Assembly (NCBI GenBank): GCA_964428475.1
Contig: CAYRYO010000063.1
Coordinates: forward strand, 1-9,249
Direction: 5' to 3'
Source: JARICQ01 sp964428475
GTDB lineage: Bacteria > Bacillota > Clostridia > Tissierellales > Tissierellaceae
Length of the DNA: 9,249 nucleotides
The position numbers and the translations under genes were made by a program. Shown in pieces: positions 1 through 6,811 of this stretch. The notes below the pieces were generated by a model. It was not told the DNA's origin. It ran no database searches and worked only from the letters and a program-made list of their open reading frames with translations. Within the stretch, counting starts at the first letter, position 1. Every line of letters begins with the position of its first letter.

Positions 1-486
1 AACTCCAACTACTCGTCCCGCTCTTTCAATGGGAACTGCATACATAATAACAAGATTTCCTGTAACTTTACTAAGCATTACATCTGATACATTTGCCTCA
101 CCTTCCAATGCCCTTTTTATATATTCTCTTTCACCTAACTGTGCAGTAGTTCCATCTGAATAGTGAGCACTTCCATCAGGTGATACTACTGCTAAGGCTA
201 GAAAATCGGTAGTCATAGAATGTCTATGTAATATAGCCATTTGCACGGTCCAATCCATACTTTGAATATCTTTCATCTCTGCTATAATCTTTAAAGATTG
301 ATGTTCAACCTTTATACTACTCTCAGTAAATTTTGCACTCTCTTTAGCTAATGCAGAAATTCCATTTTCCACTTCACCGACTATAGCACGATTTGCATTG
401 CGTATAGTGAGAATTCCAACCGTAGCTGATGATAATAAGATTAATATTGAAAAGTATAAAATTAATTTTGCTTTGATGCTTTTCAT
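1..486 (-). CDS. Membrane chemosensor, N-terminal part (probable methyl-accepting chemotaxis protein, dCache domain); partial
   Basis: An open frame of 162 codons runs from an ATG at 486 off the left edge without a stop. The protein begins MKSIKAKLILYF, with a hydrophobic segment at about residues 8-28 that acts as a signal anchor. An extracellular-looking stretch follows. Residues about 100-160 match the membrane-distal pocket of dCache sensor domains: the pattern VVSPDGSAHYSDG, then LGEREYIKRALEGE, then a beta-rich VIMYAVPI. This head is most common on methyl-accepting chemotaxis proteins of Clostridia, which would carry HAMP and signalling domains in the missing part. A diguanylate cyclase or histidine kinase with the same sensor cannot be excluded. 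The start is supported by a G-rich site (GGATGGGGGG) about six bases upstream. It lies downstream of the DUF6320 gene on the same strand, with its own likely promoter in the 123-base gap. The ligand cannot be told from the sequence. Confidence 0.8.
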   Translation of the reverse strand, partial: MKSIKAKLILYFSILILLSSATVGILTIRNANRAIVGEVENGISALAKESAKFTESSIKVEHQSLKIIAEMKDIQSMDWTVQMAILHRHSMTTDFLALAVVSPDGSAHYSDGTTAQLGEREYIKRALEGEANVSDVMLSKVTGNLVIMYAVPIERAGRVVGV

Positions 487-531
487 CACAATCCCCCCAT
501 CCTTATTTTAAATAGTTTTTATTTATACTTC

Positions 532-540
532 ATTATAACA
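532..540 (-). promoter_or_regulatory. Likely extended -10 promoter for the sensor gene
   Basis: On the minus strand TATAAT (537-532) is preceded by TGT, giving an extended -10 element TGnTATAAT. The hexamer 17 bases upstream, AACTAA, is a poor -35, which is common for extended -10 promoters. Transcription would start near 525, leaving a leader of about 40 bases before the ATG at 486. I see no sigma-28-like motif of the sort used by many motility genes. The rest of 487-609 holds no gene and no convincing terminator, so read-through from the six-gene unit upstream is possible. Confidence 0.45.
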
Positions 541-609
541 CAATTTAATTAGACTTAGTTTGATTACTTGTAACTTCCGACATATTAAATTTATAATAGC
601 TCTTAAATC

Positions 610-1275
610 CTATATATGCATTCTCTTGTTTATCTCTGTCCTTATCTCCTTTCCTTGGAATATAAATATTGCCGAAAGTGAAATAATGCTAAATCCAATA
701 CTAATAATGGATGGATATCTTACATCTACAAAGTCAAACACAATAAATAAGACCGGAATAATTCCAAATAATCCGTCTATAAATATATAAGTAATATAAT
801 CTCTAATGCTAAGTTTCATAATCTTTGCAGTTACATACATTATAACCATAGCAGAAACTGAAGCTATAGGAATTACATAATCTATAGACCAACCCCTCCA
901 TCCAGTTTCAAAATCCCAAAATATAGATAGAATAGATACAATAACTACCTGCCATACTATCTTTTTGGCAATATGATATCTCTTTTGAACTACTATTATA
1001 AGACCTATCCAAGTACTTAGAACTCCAAATACCAAGAATATTGGCCAGTTAACATTGCTTGGAAACATCATATTAATAGCAAAACTAATCACTACCGCTG
1101 ATATTGAAATAAAGATAAGTATCTTAAGTGCCAAATGACTCTGATAAAAAGGTGGTATATCTGGAAATACATCTTCGCTCTTGGCTATTACCTTTTCATC
1201 CAATATATTTTCACAAAGTGTACATTTCTCCTTATCTCCTCTTATATACACTTTACAATGACTACAGTATTTCAT
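610..1275 (-). CDS. DUF6320-type membrane protein with N-terminal zinc ribbon
   Basis: The 221-residue protein opens with a zinc ribbon, Cys4-x2-Cys7 and Cys18-x2-Cys21 in the contexts YCSHCK and CTLCEN. Hydrophobic segments follow at about 48-70, 76-96, 106-120, 132-151, 160-183 and 188-206, giving roughly six membrane spans and a short basic tail. This layout fits the DUF6320 family, whose function is unknown. The ATG at 1275 has a good site, GAGGTGG, about four bases upstream. The gene starts 13 bases after the acyltransferase stop and is the last member of the run, so it is almost certainly co-transcribed. As I recall, DUF6320 proteins often sit beside an acyltransferase of this kind and an alpha/beta hydrolase, which matches this window. 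An assembly or targeting role at the membrane for the acyltransferase is inference. The family name rests on memory of the N-terminal pattern and the neighbourhood. Confidence 0.8.
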   Translation of the reverse strand: MKYCSHCKVYIRGDKEKCTLCENILDEKVIAKSEDVFPDIPPFYQSHLALKILIFISISAVVISFAINMMFPSNVNWPIFLVFGVLSTWIGLIIVVQKRYHIAKKIVWQVVIVSILSIFWDFETGWRGWSIDYVIPIASVSAMVIMYVTAKIMKLSIRDYITYIFIDGLFGIIPVLFIVFDFVDVRYPSIISIGFSIISLSAIFIFQGKEIRTEINKRMHI

Positions 1276-1288
1276 CTTCCCACCTCTT

Positions 1289-2557
1289 TTACATATTTGA
1301 TGTTATTTCTACCTTTATATCTCGTTTTGAAAGAAATTGAAAAAACACCCTCTGTATATCTGTTTCAATATATGGAGATGTAAAAGATATTACAAGTCTA
1401 TCCCTATACGAACAAAATGTAATCTTTGGAGATCTCGCACTTACGCAAATACTAAATTGTTTTACATAGTTTTCAAACTCCTCAGGCATCTTTATCTTTC
1501 CAATATTTGATATTGATGAGCTTATCTTTCTATCGTTCAATTTATCTGCAATTTTCATAAATATATCTTTTAACACAAGTGGCACAACTCTAGCCACGGG
1601 ATTATTTTCAAGTTTCATGAATTTTTCAAGCTTTAGGCCTATACTTGCTTCCTCTAAATTTTTTTTAAACTCACCATCTACATATTCTACTATATCCTTA
1701 AATTCTGCACCTTTATTTGAAAAGTCATATCCTATATTCATAGTAGTAAAAAAATTCCTAGCAGTAGAAGAATTGTAATAGCCACGTAAATTTATAGGCA
1801 CAGAAAGTACAATGGGTCTTTTCCTCTTATTCTTTGACATATCCATATAAATGGAGTATAAGAGAAGTGAGGTTAAAAATACAGTAAGGCTAGTACCATA
1901 TTCTCTTGAGAGATTTAAGATTTCCTCTACAGATACAGCCCCTTCTATTACCCTCATTTTATTTTCATCTAATTTTTTTTCTTTTATTTTATAGGCCCTT
2001 ATATTTTTCTTTATCTTCTTTTCTTTATTTTCTACATTAGGAATATAATTCTTTCCAAAGCTATCATCCATCTTTTGACTAATAGACGCCCCATACTCAA
2101 TATTTGGTATATCACTCCCAAGTTCATCTCCATGATTACACTTTATATAGTGAAACATCAATGTCTCTAAAAACCATATAGCACCTGCCCCATCAGATAG
2201 TGCGTGAAATATCTCAAGATTTATTCTCTTATTATAATAAGAGACTCTGAAAAGGAGATTTTTCCTACCTTCTATATATATAGGTGCACAGGGATTAGTA
2301 GATTCAAGCTCTAGCTGCGGAGAAATATTACTCATCTCAAAATAATACCAAAAAACACCTCTCCTAAGTATAGATTTATAGATGGGAAAGCTCTCAAGAG
2401 TTAAATCCAAAGCCCTTTGAAGAGCCTTGGGATTTACACCACCATATAGTTCTGCCGATATCCTATATACCTTAGTGTCCTTATTATTTGAAGTTGCTGG
2501 AAAAATTTTCGAAGCATTATCAAGCCTTTTCCATTCTACTTTTTCTTTAGATTTCAT
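1289..2557 (-). CDS. Acyltransferase of the CoA-dependent HxxxDG superfamily (alcohol acetyltransferase / condensation-like)
   Basis: The 422-residue soluble protein carries the superfamily signature HALSDG at residues 118-123 (His118, Asp122). Here the histidine is the general base for acyl transfer from CoA or a carrier protein to a hydroxyl or amine. The N-terminal half has the usual fold cues: LDNASKIFP near the start, then NPKALQRALDLTLESFPIYKS, the helix that precedes the first strand pair. Residues about 255-275 (RPIVLSVPINLRGYY) resemble the conserved VPVNLR segment of the second half, so both lobes are present and the length is usual. No carrier-protein or adenylation domain is attached, so this is a stand-alone enzyme rather than an NRPS. 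The ATG at 2557 follows AGGGAG, which overlaps the stop region of the hydrolase nine bases upstream, suggesting coupled translation. The substrate is unknown; alcohol acetyltransferase is the closest family label. Confidence 0.8.
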   Translation of the reverse strand: MKSKEKVEWKRLDNASKIFPATSNNKDTKVYRISAELYGGVNPKALQRALDLTLESFPIYKSILRRGVFWYYFEMSNISPQLELESTNPCAPIYIEGRKNLLFRVSYYNKRINLEIFHALSDGAGAIWFLETLMFHYIKCNHGDELGSDIPNIEYGASISQKMDDSFGKNYIPNVENKEKKIKKNIRAYKIKEKKLDENKMRVIEGAVSVEEILNLSREYGTSLTVFLTSLLLYSIYMDMSKNKRKRPIVLSVPINLRGYYNSSTARNFFTTMNIGYDFSNKGAEFKDIVEYVDGEFKKNLEEASIGLKLEKFMKLENNPVARVVPLVLKDIFMKIADKLNDRKISSSISNIGKIKMPEEFENYVKQFSICVSARSPKITFCSYRDRLVISFTSPYIETDIQRVFFQFLSKRDIKVEITSNM

Positions 2558-2566
2558 ATTATCTCC

Positions 2567-3487
2567 CTAACCTTTAGTATCATTTAAAAAAGAGTTTATC
2601 CTATCATAAGCTTGTGATACATTGTCCGTATTTACAGGAGTTGAAAAGAAGCCATGAATTGCATCGCTTACTCTATGTATCTCTACATTATTGCCAAATT
2701 CCCTTAGTTTATGCCCATAAGCCTCTCCTTCATCTCTAAGAGGATCGTACTGAGCTGTAATTATAAGCGTATCTGGTTGATCCTTTAAATCAGATGAGAG
2801 TATAGGTGCTACATATGGATTCAACTTATCTTCATCATCTTTTACATAAAGATCCAAATAATCCTGTATTCTCTTTGAAGTCATTATATAATCAGTTCCA
2901 TTTTTGTGAACAGAAGGAAATGGTGAGTTCTCTGAGTGATCGTAATTTGTAGCAGGATATATAAGAATTTGTTTGCTTGGGTAAAATTCATCTCTATCTC
3001 TTGCCATCATAGAAACTACTGCCGCTAAATTCCCACCCGCACTATCTCCTATTAGGGTAATATCGTCACATTTGCACCCCAAAATCTCTGGATGCTTAAA
3101 TACTTCTCTTGCAACATAATAGCAGTCCTCAAGTCCATCTGGAAAAGGATTCTCTGGAGCTAACCTATAGTCAACTGATATCACAAGATGCCCAGTTCTT
3201 TCTGCCATATTTCTACATACATTAGTATAGCTATCTATATTTCCAGTAACCCAACCTCCCCCATGAAAAAAAATAAGAACCTTTAGATTTTGAGCTTCTT
3301 CTGGAATAAAAGCACGCACCGGAATTTCTCTATCATTTACCATTATCTTGTGATCTAGGGTTTTATATTCCCTTTTCAGCGGTGGGTTGAAAAATTTAAG
3401 CAATTTTCTATATAATTTGTAATTTTTCTTTAAATTCAAATGTGGCTTAGATAAAAGTTTTATTATTTTTTTCTTTATGGGTTTCAT
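2567..3487 (-). CDS. Alpha/beta hydrolase, hormone-sensitive lipase / acetyl esterase family
   Basis: This is a 306-residue esterase or lipase-like enzyme with all the marks of the Abhydrolase_3 (HSL) family. The oxyanion-hole motif HGGGW is at 75-79. VDYRLAPENPFP is at about 105-116. The nucleophile elbow GDSAGG is at 147-152 with Ser149. The acid is Asp248 in AQYDPLRDEG, and the base is His278 in AIHGF. The length is normal and no signal peptide is visible; the basic N-terminus (MKPIKKKIIKLL) could bind membrane loosely. The family hydrolyses short-chain esters in the cytoplasm. Just downstream lies an acyltransferase, so the pair may add and remove, or proofread, an acyl group; this is inferred from order only. 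The 51 bases separating it from the HD gene are the widest gap among these genes and could hold an internal promoter, but no good -35/-10 pair is evident. The ribosome site (GTGAG) is weak. Confidence 0.9.
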   Translation of the reverse strand: MKPIKKKIIKLLSKPHLNLKKNYKLYRKLLKFFNPPLKREYKTLDHKIMVNDREIPVRAFIPEEAQNLKVLIFFHGGGWVTGNIDSYTNVCRNMAERTGHLVISVDYRLAPENPFPDGLEDCYYVAREVFKHPEILGCKCDDITLIGDSAGGNLAAVVSMMARDRDEFYPSKQILIYPATNYDHSENSPFPSVHKNGTDYIMTSKRIQDYLDLYVKDDEDKLNPYVAPILSSDLKDQPDTLIITAQYDPLRDEGEAYGHKLREFGNNVEIHRVSDAIHGFFSTPVNTDNVSQAYDRINSFLNDTKG

Positions 3488-3538
3488 TTTTTCTCACTTT
3501 CTAAATATTCTTATTGATATAGTTATACCCTATTTATC

Positions 3539-4087
3539 TTAAATAAAAGGAATTCCATTCACAAGTAAACTTTCAGCTAAATCAACCAATTTTTTAGAAG
3601 ATGCAATCCTAAGATAATTTGAATCTAAATCTCTAATCCTGACTCTATCCAGCCCATCAGAATCCTTAAATGCCATCAAAAGCCTTACAGCTCGCTCTTT
3701 ATCTTTTATAGCAAATTCATCTATGTTTTTCTGAGTATCCATATCATGTATACAGTGATTGTGTATAATGTATTTAATTATAGCTATATCCTCTTTAGAA
3801 TATCCATCTAAAAGCTTGTATTGGTCAATCTTTCTATTGCTAAGCATTCCATGAACAAGACACACTCCATTGTTAATGCGACCTATATCATGAAACTTTG
3901 AAGCTTCTATTAATATATTCCTATCTGATTCACTATAATTTTCAAGTTTCGCTATACTAAGAGCTAAATACATTACCCTTTCTGCATGGGATATACCATG
4001 AATCCCTTTAGCTTCTATAAATAAATCTTCTCTTATGTATTTTCTATGTTCATTAACCTTTTTTAAAATTTTCATATCTAAATTCAT
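3539..4087 (-). CDS. HD-domain metal-dependent phosphohydrolase
   Basis: The 182-residue protein has the ordered residues of an HD domain: His34 in GISHAERVMYLA, the paired His66-Asp67 in ASKFHDIGR, then His79, further histidines around 109-114 (IHNHCIH), and an Asp-rich KDSDGLDRVR at 141-150. These bind one or two divalent metals and hydrolyse a phosphoester or phosphoanhydride. Substrates in this superfamily range from nucleotides to cyclic dinucleotides. No HD-GYP signature, no synthetase domain and no membrane segment is visible, so the substrate cannot be named. The start at 4087 is supported by a purine-rich stretch, GGGGTAGG, seven to fourteen bases upstream; Met5 is an alternative. 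It begins 19 bases after the rhomboid stop and so belongs to the same run. A link with the flanking protease and esterase is not obvious. Confidence 0.82.
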   Translation of the reverse strand: MNLDMKILKKVNEHRKYIREDLFIEAKGIHGISHAERVMYLALSIAKLENYSESDRNILIEASKFHDIGRINNGVCLVHGMLSNRKIDQYKLLDGYSKEDIAIIKYIIHNHCIHDMDTQKNIDEFAIKDKERAVRLLMAFKDSDGLDRVRIRDLDSNYLRIASSKKLVDLAESLLVNGIPFI

Positions 4088-4106
4088 CTAACCTACCCCT
4101 AACAAT

Positions 4107-4682
4107 TTATTTGATAAAAACAAAGGACGACAAATACCCTATGACAAATCCTCCAAGATGAGCAGTCATGCTTATATTGGGAACTAATACAGTGATTAAC
4201 AAGTTTAGACCAAGAAGTTTAAGTATACTCTTTCTTCCTTCTGCCCTTATCATATCCTTATGATGTATAATTATATAGAAAAATGCTCCAAGTAGCCCAA
4301 ATAAACTTCCAGATGCTCCTGCTGAAACTGAAGTAAAATTGAAAAAATAAGTAGCTATATTCCCTCCAATACCACTCAATAAAAAGAATAAAAGATATTT
4401 CTTTGAACCCATAAGCCTTTCTATCTGCGTGCCAAATATATAAAGTGCATATCCATTGAAAAGCAAATGCATGGCACCTATATGCATAAATATAGATGTA
4501 ATATATCTATAGTACTGATTCAACTCCTTGATAAATGGAGGAAAAAATGCACCAAATCTTATTAAATTCATCACATCACTAGTACCACCGTTTAAAGTCA
4601 TAATAGCAAAATAAAGCACTATTATAGCTAAAAATATCGCATTCACTGGACTCTCTTTAATATATCTTTTTATATTTTCCAT
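4107..4682 (-). CDS. Rhomboid family intramembrane serine protease
   Basis: With the ATG at 4682 the protein has 191 residues and six or so membrane spans, the compact bacterial rhomboid form. The diagnostic residues are all present: HIGAMHLLFN at 67-76 (the His-x4-His-x3-Asn of the second span), the catalytic GASGS at 122-126 with Ser124, and the catalytic partner His175 in TAHLGG of the last core span. WR in the L1 loop is not clear; YRYITSIFMH occupies the equivalent place. The family cleaves single-span membrane proteins within the bilayer; no substrate is suggested here. An upstream ATG at 4754 would add 24 residues but has no ribosome site and yields a basic, unrelated-looking tail. The inner ATG has AAGGAAG eight bases upstream, so I chose it. 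It lies 74 bases after the MATE stop and 19 before the HD gene. Confidence 0.9.
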   Translation of the reverse strand: MENIKRYIKESPVNAIFLAIIVLYFAIMTLNGGTSDVMNLIRFGAFFPPFIKELNQYYRYITSIFMHIGAMHLLFNGYALYIFGTQIERLMGSKKYLLFFLLSGIGGNIATYFFNFTSVSAGASGSLFGLLGAFFYIIIHHKDMIRAEGRKSILKLLGLNLLITVLVPNISMTAHLGGFVIGYLSSFVFIK

Positions 4683-4690
4683 TGTTATCA

Positions 4691-4697
4691 CTTCCTT
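4691..4697 (-). promoter_or_regulatory. Ribosome binding site deciding the rhomboid start
   Basis: AAGGAAG on the minus strand ends eight bases before the ATG at 4682. The competing ATG at 4754, two bases after the MATE stop, is preceded by CACTGTAAGA with no purine-rich site. This favours the 191-residue form of the protease. Confidence 0.7.
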
Positions 4698-4756
4698 ATA
4701 TATAAATATAATTTTTCTGTAGAGTTGAGCTGTCTTTTGTTTCAAGTAAGCCATTC

Positions 4757-6508
4757 TTACAGTGAAATAATAAGATTATTAATTCCAAAGGTCTCCCTAT
4801 AATCAACTGTCTTTGCAGTACTTACAATATACTTAATCCCAATAATATCTATACTCTTTTCTATGTCATTGGAAATATTAGTATGATAATAATCTATAGG
4901 ATTAAACTTTGCACCAATATATCTCATTCTTAAAACTATCATCCCATCTACATTCAAAATACGAACTGCAACAGATGGGTAGACAGCACCCAGTGAGGAT
5001 CTCATAATCAGTGTTAACATTTCCTCAATAGACATGCTAATCAACATGGTCTGCTTGCTTGAAAGTTCATTGTCCTCACAAAACTCTGTTATCTTTGCAG
5101 CACAATCTGCAATTTCCTTTATATTATTCTCAACAGAAAAAGAAATATACTGCTTATCATCCTCAGACGTCTTATCAAGTAAGAGTGGAAATGACAACTT
5201 TGCATTTTTTTTATGAGAAACGAACATGAAAACTAAAGAAAATAAGGTCGTACAGATCTCAGCTACTAAAAAGCTAATCCAAACTCCCCGAACACCTTGC
5301 ACAAGGGCAAATAAATATGCAAACGGCACTATAAATAAAATACCCCTACCAAAGTTAATAATATTTGCAATCAAAATCTTTCTTGTTCCTGTAAAATAAA
5401 AACTCATAATTACATTGGCAACTGCAAACATTAAACTAAGTGCAAAAAACAAGATAGCAGACTTTTCAATTTGGCTTATATTGACAAGTCCAAATATCCC
5501 AAATACTTGCTCAGAAAATGCCACCAAAACAAGACAAATCAACGAAAATACAATCAATCCCGTTGAAAGTGAAAATTTGACAACTTGTCTCACACTTGTA
5601 TTATCCCTCTCTTCATTGAAAATTGCAACAAGAGGTACAATCGCCTGCCCAAATCCTGACATTATAGCCACAGCAAAAGTATTCAAGGTCCAAAGTATCG
5701 AAATCGTAGCCAATCCTTTATCTGAATTCAATCTTATCAAAAGACCATTTACAAGCAAAACCTTAATAAAGGAAAATAAATTGTTCAAAGACATTGGGCT
5801 ACCTGCAACTAAAATTGACGGTAATTTCCCCAACAAATAAGACCTACTGGGCATCTTAAAACAAATATTGCTATCCTTTTTCATTATAAAGATAAATCCA
5901 GTAACACAAGCACTCAATGCACCAATACCTGCACCAAGTGCAATAGATTCAATGCCTTTGTTTAAATATGCAATAAGTATGTAATTTGTAATCATATTAG
6001 TTGTTGCCATTGTCATAAACATATAAAGCCCAACTTTTGGCTTGCCATCAATACGAGTAAAATTCATCGGAATATAAATCAACATAGTAAAAACACCAAA
6101 AGGTATATAGTTTCTATAATATCCTAGTACCCCTAGATTTGCACTGCCCCCAAGCATATCTACTATTTCACTCTCAAATACAATCCCCATAATCGATACA
6201 AAAGCACCTATCACAACTGTTAACATCAATGCAATACTGTATAATTTATTGACCTCATCAAGATTGTCGTCACTCATGTATTTTGCTGCGACATTTGCAG
6301 AACCTGCACTTATCAATGCCCCCAATGTTCCAAAAAGGAAAAACAATGGCGAACAAATCCCTATAATTGCAAGTCCACTTGCCCCAAAATAATTTCCTGC
6401 CATAATACTATTGATCAATGTGCTTATAGTTGATCCCAACAACCCTATTACAGTGGGAAAAGCAAATTTACGAAATAAGGTCTTTATAAAATAACCATTG
6501 TCTTCCAT
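4757..6508 (-). CDS. MATE family efflux transporter with a C-terminal degenerate histidine-kinase-type ATPase-like domain
   Basis: The 583-residue protein has two parts. Residues about 1-435 form a twelve-span MATE transporter: the opening FRKFAFPTVIGLLGSTISTLINSI, the repeat-joining region near 210-230, and the second-half motif SGFGQAIVPLVA at 284-295. Such proteins export cationic drugs or metabolites in exchange for Na+ or H+. Residues about 450-583 form a soluble tail resembling anti-sigma-factor/histidine-kinase ATPases. It has SIEEMLTLI at 493-501 where the N-box should be, RMRYIGAKFNP at 527-537 where the G1 box should be, and IIGIKYIVSTAKTVDYRETFGINNLIISL-like ending strands. The N-box Asn is replaced by Leu500 and the G1 Asp by Tyr530 or Ile531, so ATP binding is doubtful. 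A typical MATE has about 450 residues, so the tail is a true addition. The gene is first in the six-gene run. Its ribosome site (AGAAAGAAG) is weak and a short leader ORF ends one base upstream. Confidence 0.88.
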   Translation of the reverse strand: MEDNGYFIKTLFRKFAFPTVIGLLGSTISTLINSIMAGNYFGASGLAIIGICSPLFFLFGTLGALISAGSANVAAKYMSDDNLDEVNKLYSIALMLTVVIGAFVSIMGIVFESEIVDMLGGSANLGVLGYYRNYIPFGVFTMLIYIPMNFTRIDGKPKVGLYMFMTMATTNMITNYILIAYLNKGIESIALGAGIGALSACVTGFIFIMKKDSNICFKMPSRSYLLGKLPSILVAGSPMSLNNLFSFIKVLLVNGLLIRLNSDKGLATISILWTLNTFAVAIMSGFGQAIVPLVAIFNEERDNTSVRQVVKFSLSTGLIVFSLICLVLVAFSEQVFGIFGLVNISQIEKSAILFFALSLMFAVANVIMSFYFTGTRKILIANIINFGRGILFIVPFAYLFALVQGVRGVWISFLVAEICTTLFSLVFMFVSHKKNAKLSFPLLLDKTSEDDKQYISFSVENNIKEIADCAAKITEFCEDNELSSKQTMLISMSIEEMLTLIMRSSLGAVYPSVAVRILNVDGMIVLRMRYIGAKFNPIDYYHTNISNDIEKSIDIIGIKYIVSTAKTVDYRETFGINNLIISL

Positions 6509-6509
6509 A

Positions 6510-6578
6510 TCAATTCTTCTTTCTTATTTGGATTTTATTACAGTCAGGATAGTATTCTTTGAAACTTAACAATTTCAT
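6510..6578 (-). CDS. Possible 22-residue leader ORF in front of the MATE gene
   Basis: Between the promoter and the MATE ATG lies a frame that begins ATG-AAA-TTG at 6578, encodes MKLLSFKEYYPDCNKI and a short basic tail, and stops with TGA at 6512-6510, one base before the MATE start. The expected transcription start, near 6580, would leave this ATG almost leaderless, and no ribosome site precedes it. It resembles no family I know. It may be a real upstream ORF that couples to MATE translation, or a chance frame. No attenuator-like hairpin is evident beside it. Confidence 0.25.
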   Translation of the reverse strand: MKLLSFKEYYPDCNKIQIRKKN

Positions 6579-6586
6579 TGCTTGTA

Positions 6587-6615
6587 ATTATACCAAATAT
6601 CCTTATAATTTACAA
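6587..6615 (-). promoter_or_regulatory. Sigma-A type promoter of the MATE-led gene run
   Basis: On the minus strand TTGTAA (6615-6610) and TATAAT (6592-6587) are 17 bases apart, and TGG before the -10 gives an extended -10 element. This is the only strong promoter I can find upstream of the six genes, so it probably drives the whole run from 6508 to 610. The start point would be near 6580, giving a leader of about 70 bases. The -35 lies inside the 9-mer ATTGTAAAT, which also occurs at the divergent promoters near 8745. Confidence 0.65.
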
Positions 6616-6650
6616 TTTTTCCAAAAAAGTATCCAATGACCTAGCTTGTA

Positions 6651-6767
6651 ATGTTAAATTTGCTAGAAGAAACCGGACAAGATACTGTGCCTTATATTTT
6701 TATAGATGGAAAGTTTATTGGCGGGTATGATAATCTGTTGGAATTTGATAAACAAGGAAAACTTTAA
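6651..6767 (+). pseudogene. Orphan 3' end of a glutaredoxin gene
   Basis: The plus strand holds an open frame ending TAA at 6765-6767 whose last 30 or so residues are plainly a glutaredoxin tail. They read EETGQDTVPYIFIDGKF, then IGGYDNLLEFDKQGKL. TVP-x-IFIDGK-x-IGGYD is the conserved glutathione-binding half of the fold. The frame is closed by a TAG at 6642-6644, and nothing resembling the CPYC active-site half lies upstream in any frame. Only about 40 of the usual 75-85 residues remain. The ATG at 6651 has no ribosome site, so I read it as a remnant, not a gene. Its stop overlaps the palindromic terminator that it once shared with the convergent GGDEF-EAL gene. The missing 5' half is replaced by the MATE leader and promoter, pointing to a deletion or insertion at about 6644-6650. 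Confidence 0.75.
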
Positions 6768-6811
6768 AACAAATGAAGGTAAGCTTATATAAGCTTACCT
6801 TCATTTGTTTT
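6766..6811. terminator. Bidirectional intrinsic terminator, perfect 46-bp palindrome
   Basis: The segment reads identically on both strands: AAAACAAATGAAGGTAAGC at the left, a central AAGCTTATATAAGCTT, and the mirrored right arm ending GCTTACCTTCATTTGTTTT. The A-run at the left and T-run at the right give a U-tract in either direction. It ends the convergent GGDEF-EAL gene, whose TGA (6803-6801) is inside the stem, and the glutaredoxin remnant, whose TAA overlaps the left edge. Confidence 0.85.

Noticed and set aside
487..609. Terminator after the DUF6320 gene
   Set aside because: Only a four-base hairpin (TTAC/GTAA) without a T-run is present, too weak to call.
560..790. Plus-strand open frame of 76 codons
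   Set aside because: It is mostly antisense to the end of the DUF6320 gene; its hydrophobic look comes from the membrane spans on the other strand.
1128..1383. Two overlapping plus-strand frames of 70 and 82 codons
   Set aside because: Both are antisense to the DUF6320 start and the acyltransferase end, with no ribosome site and no recognisable family.
1289..2557. Reading the HxxxDG protein as an NRPS condensation module
   Set aside because: No carrier, adenylation or thioesterase domain is attached or adjacent, so a stand-alone acyltransferase is the simpler call.
4683..4754. 24-residue N-terminal extension of the rhomboid protein
   Set aside because: The upstream ATG lacks a ribosome site while the inner ATG has AAGGAAG at good spacing, and the inner start gives the usual length.
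5415..5840. Plus-strand open frame of 141 codons
   Set aside because: It lies wholly opposite the MATE gene, has no ribosome site and reads as low-complexity antisense of membrane segments.
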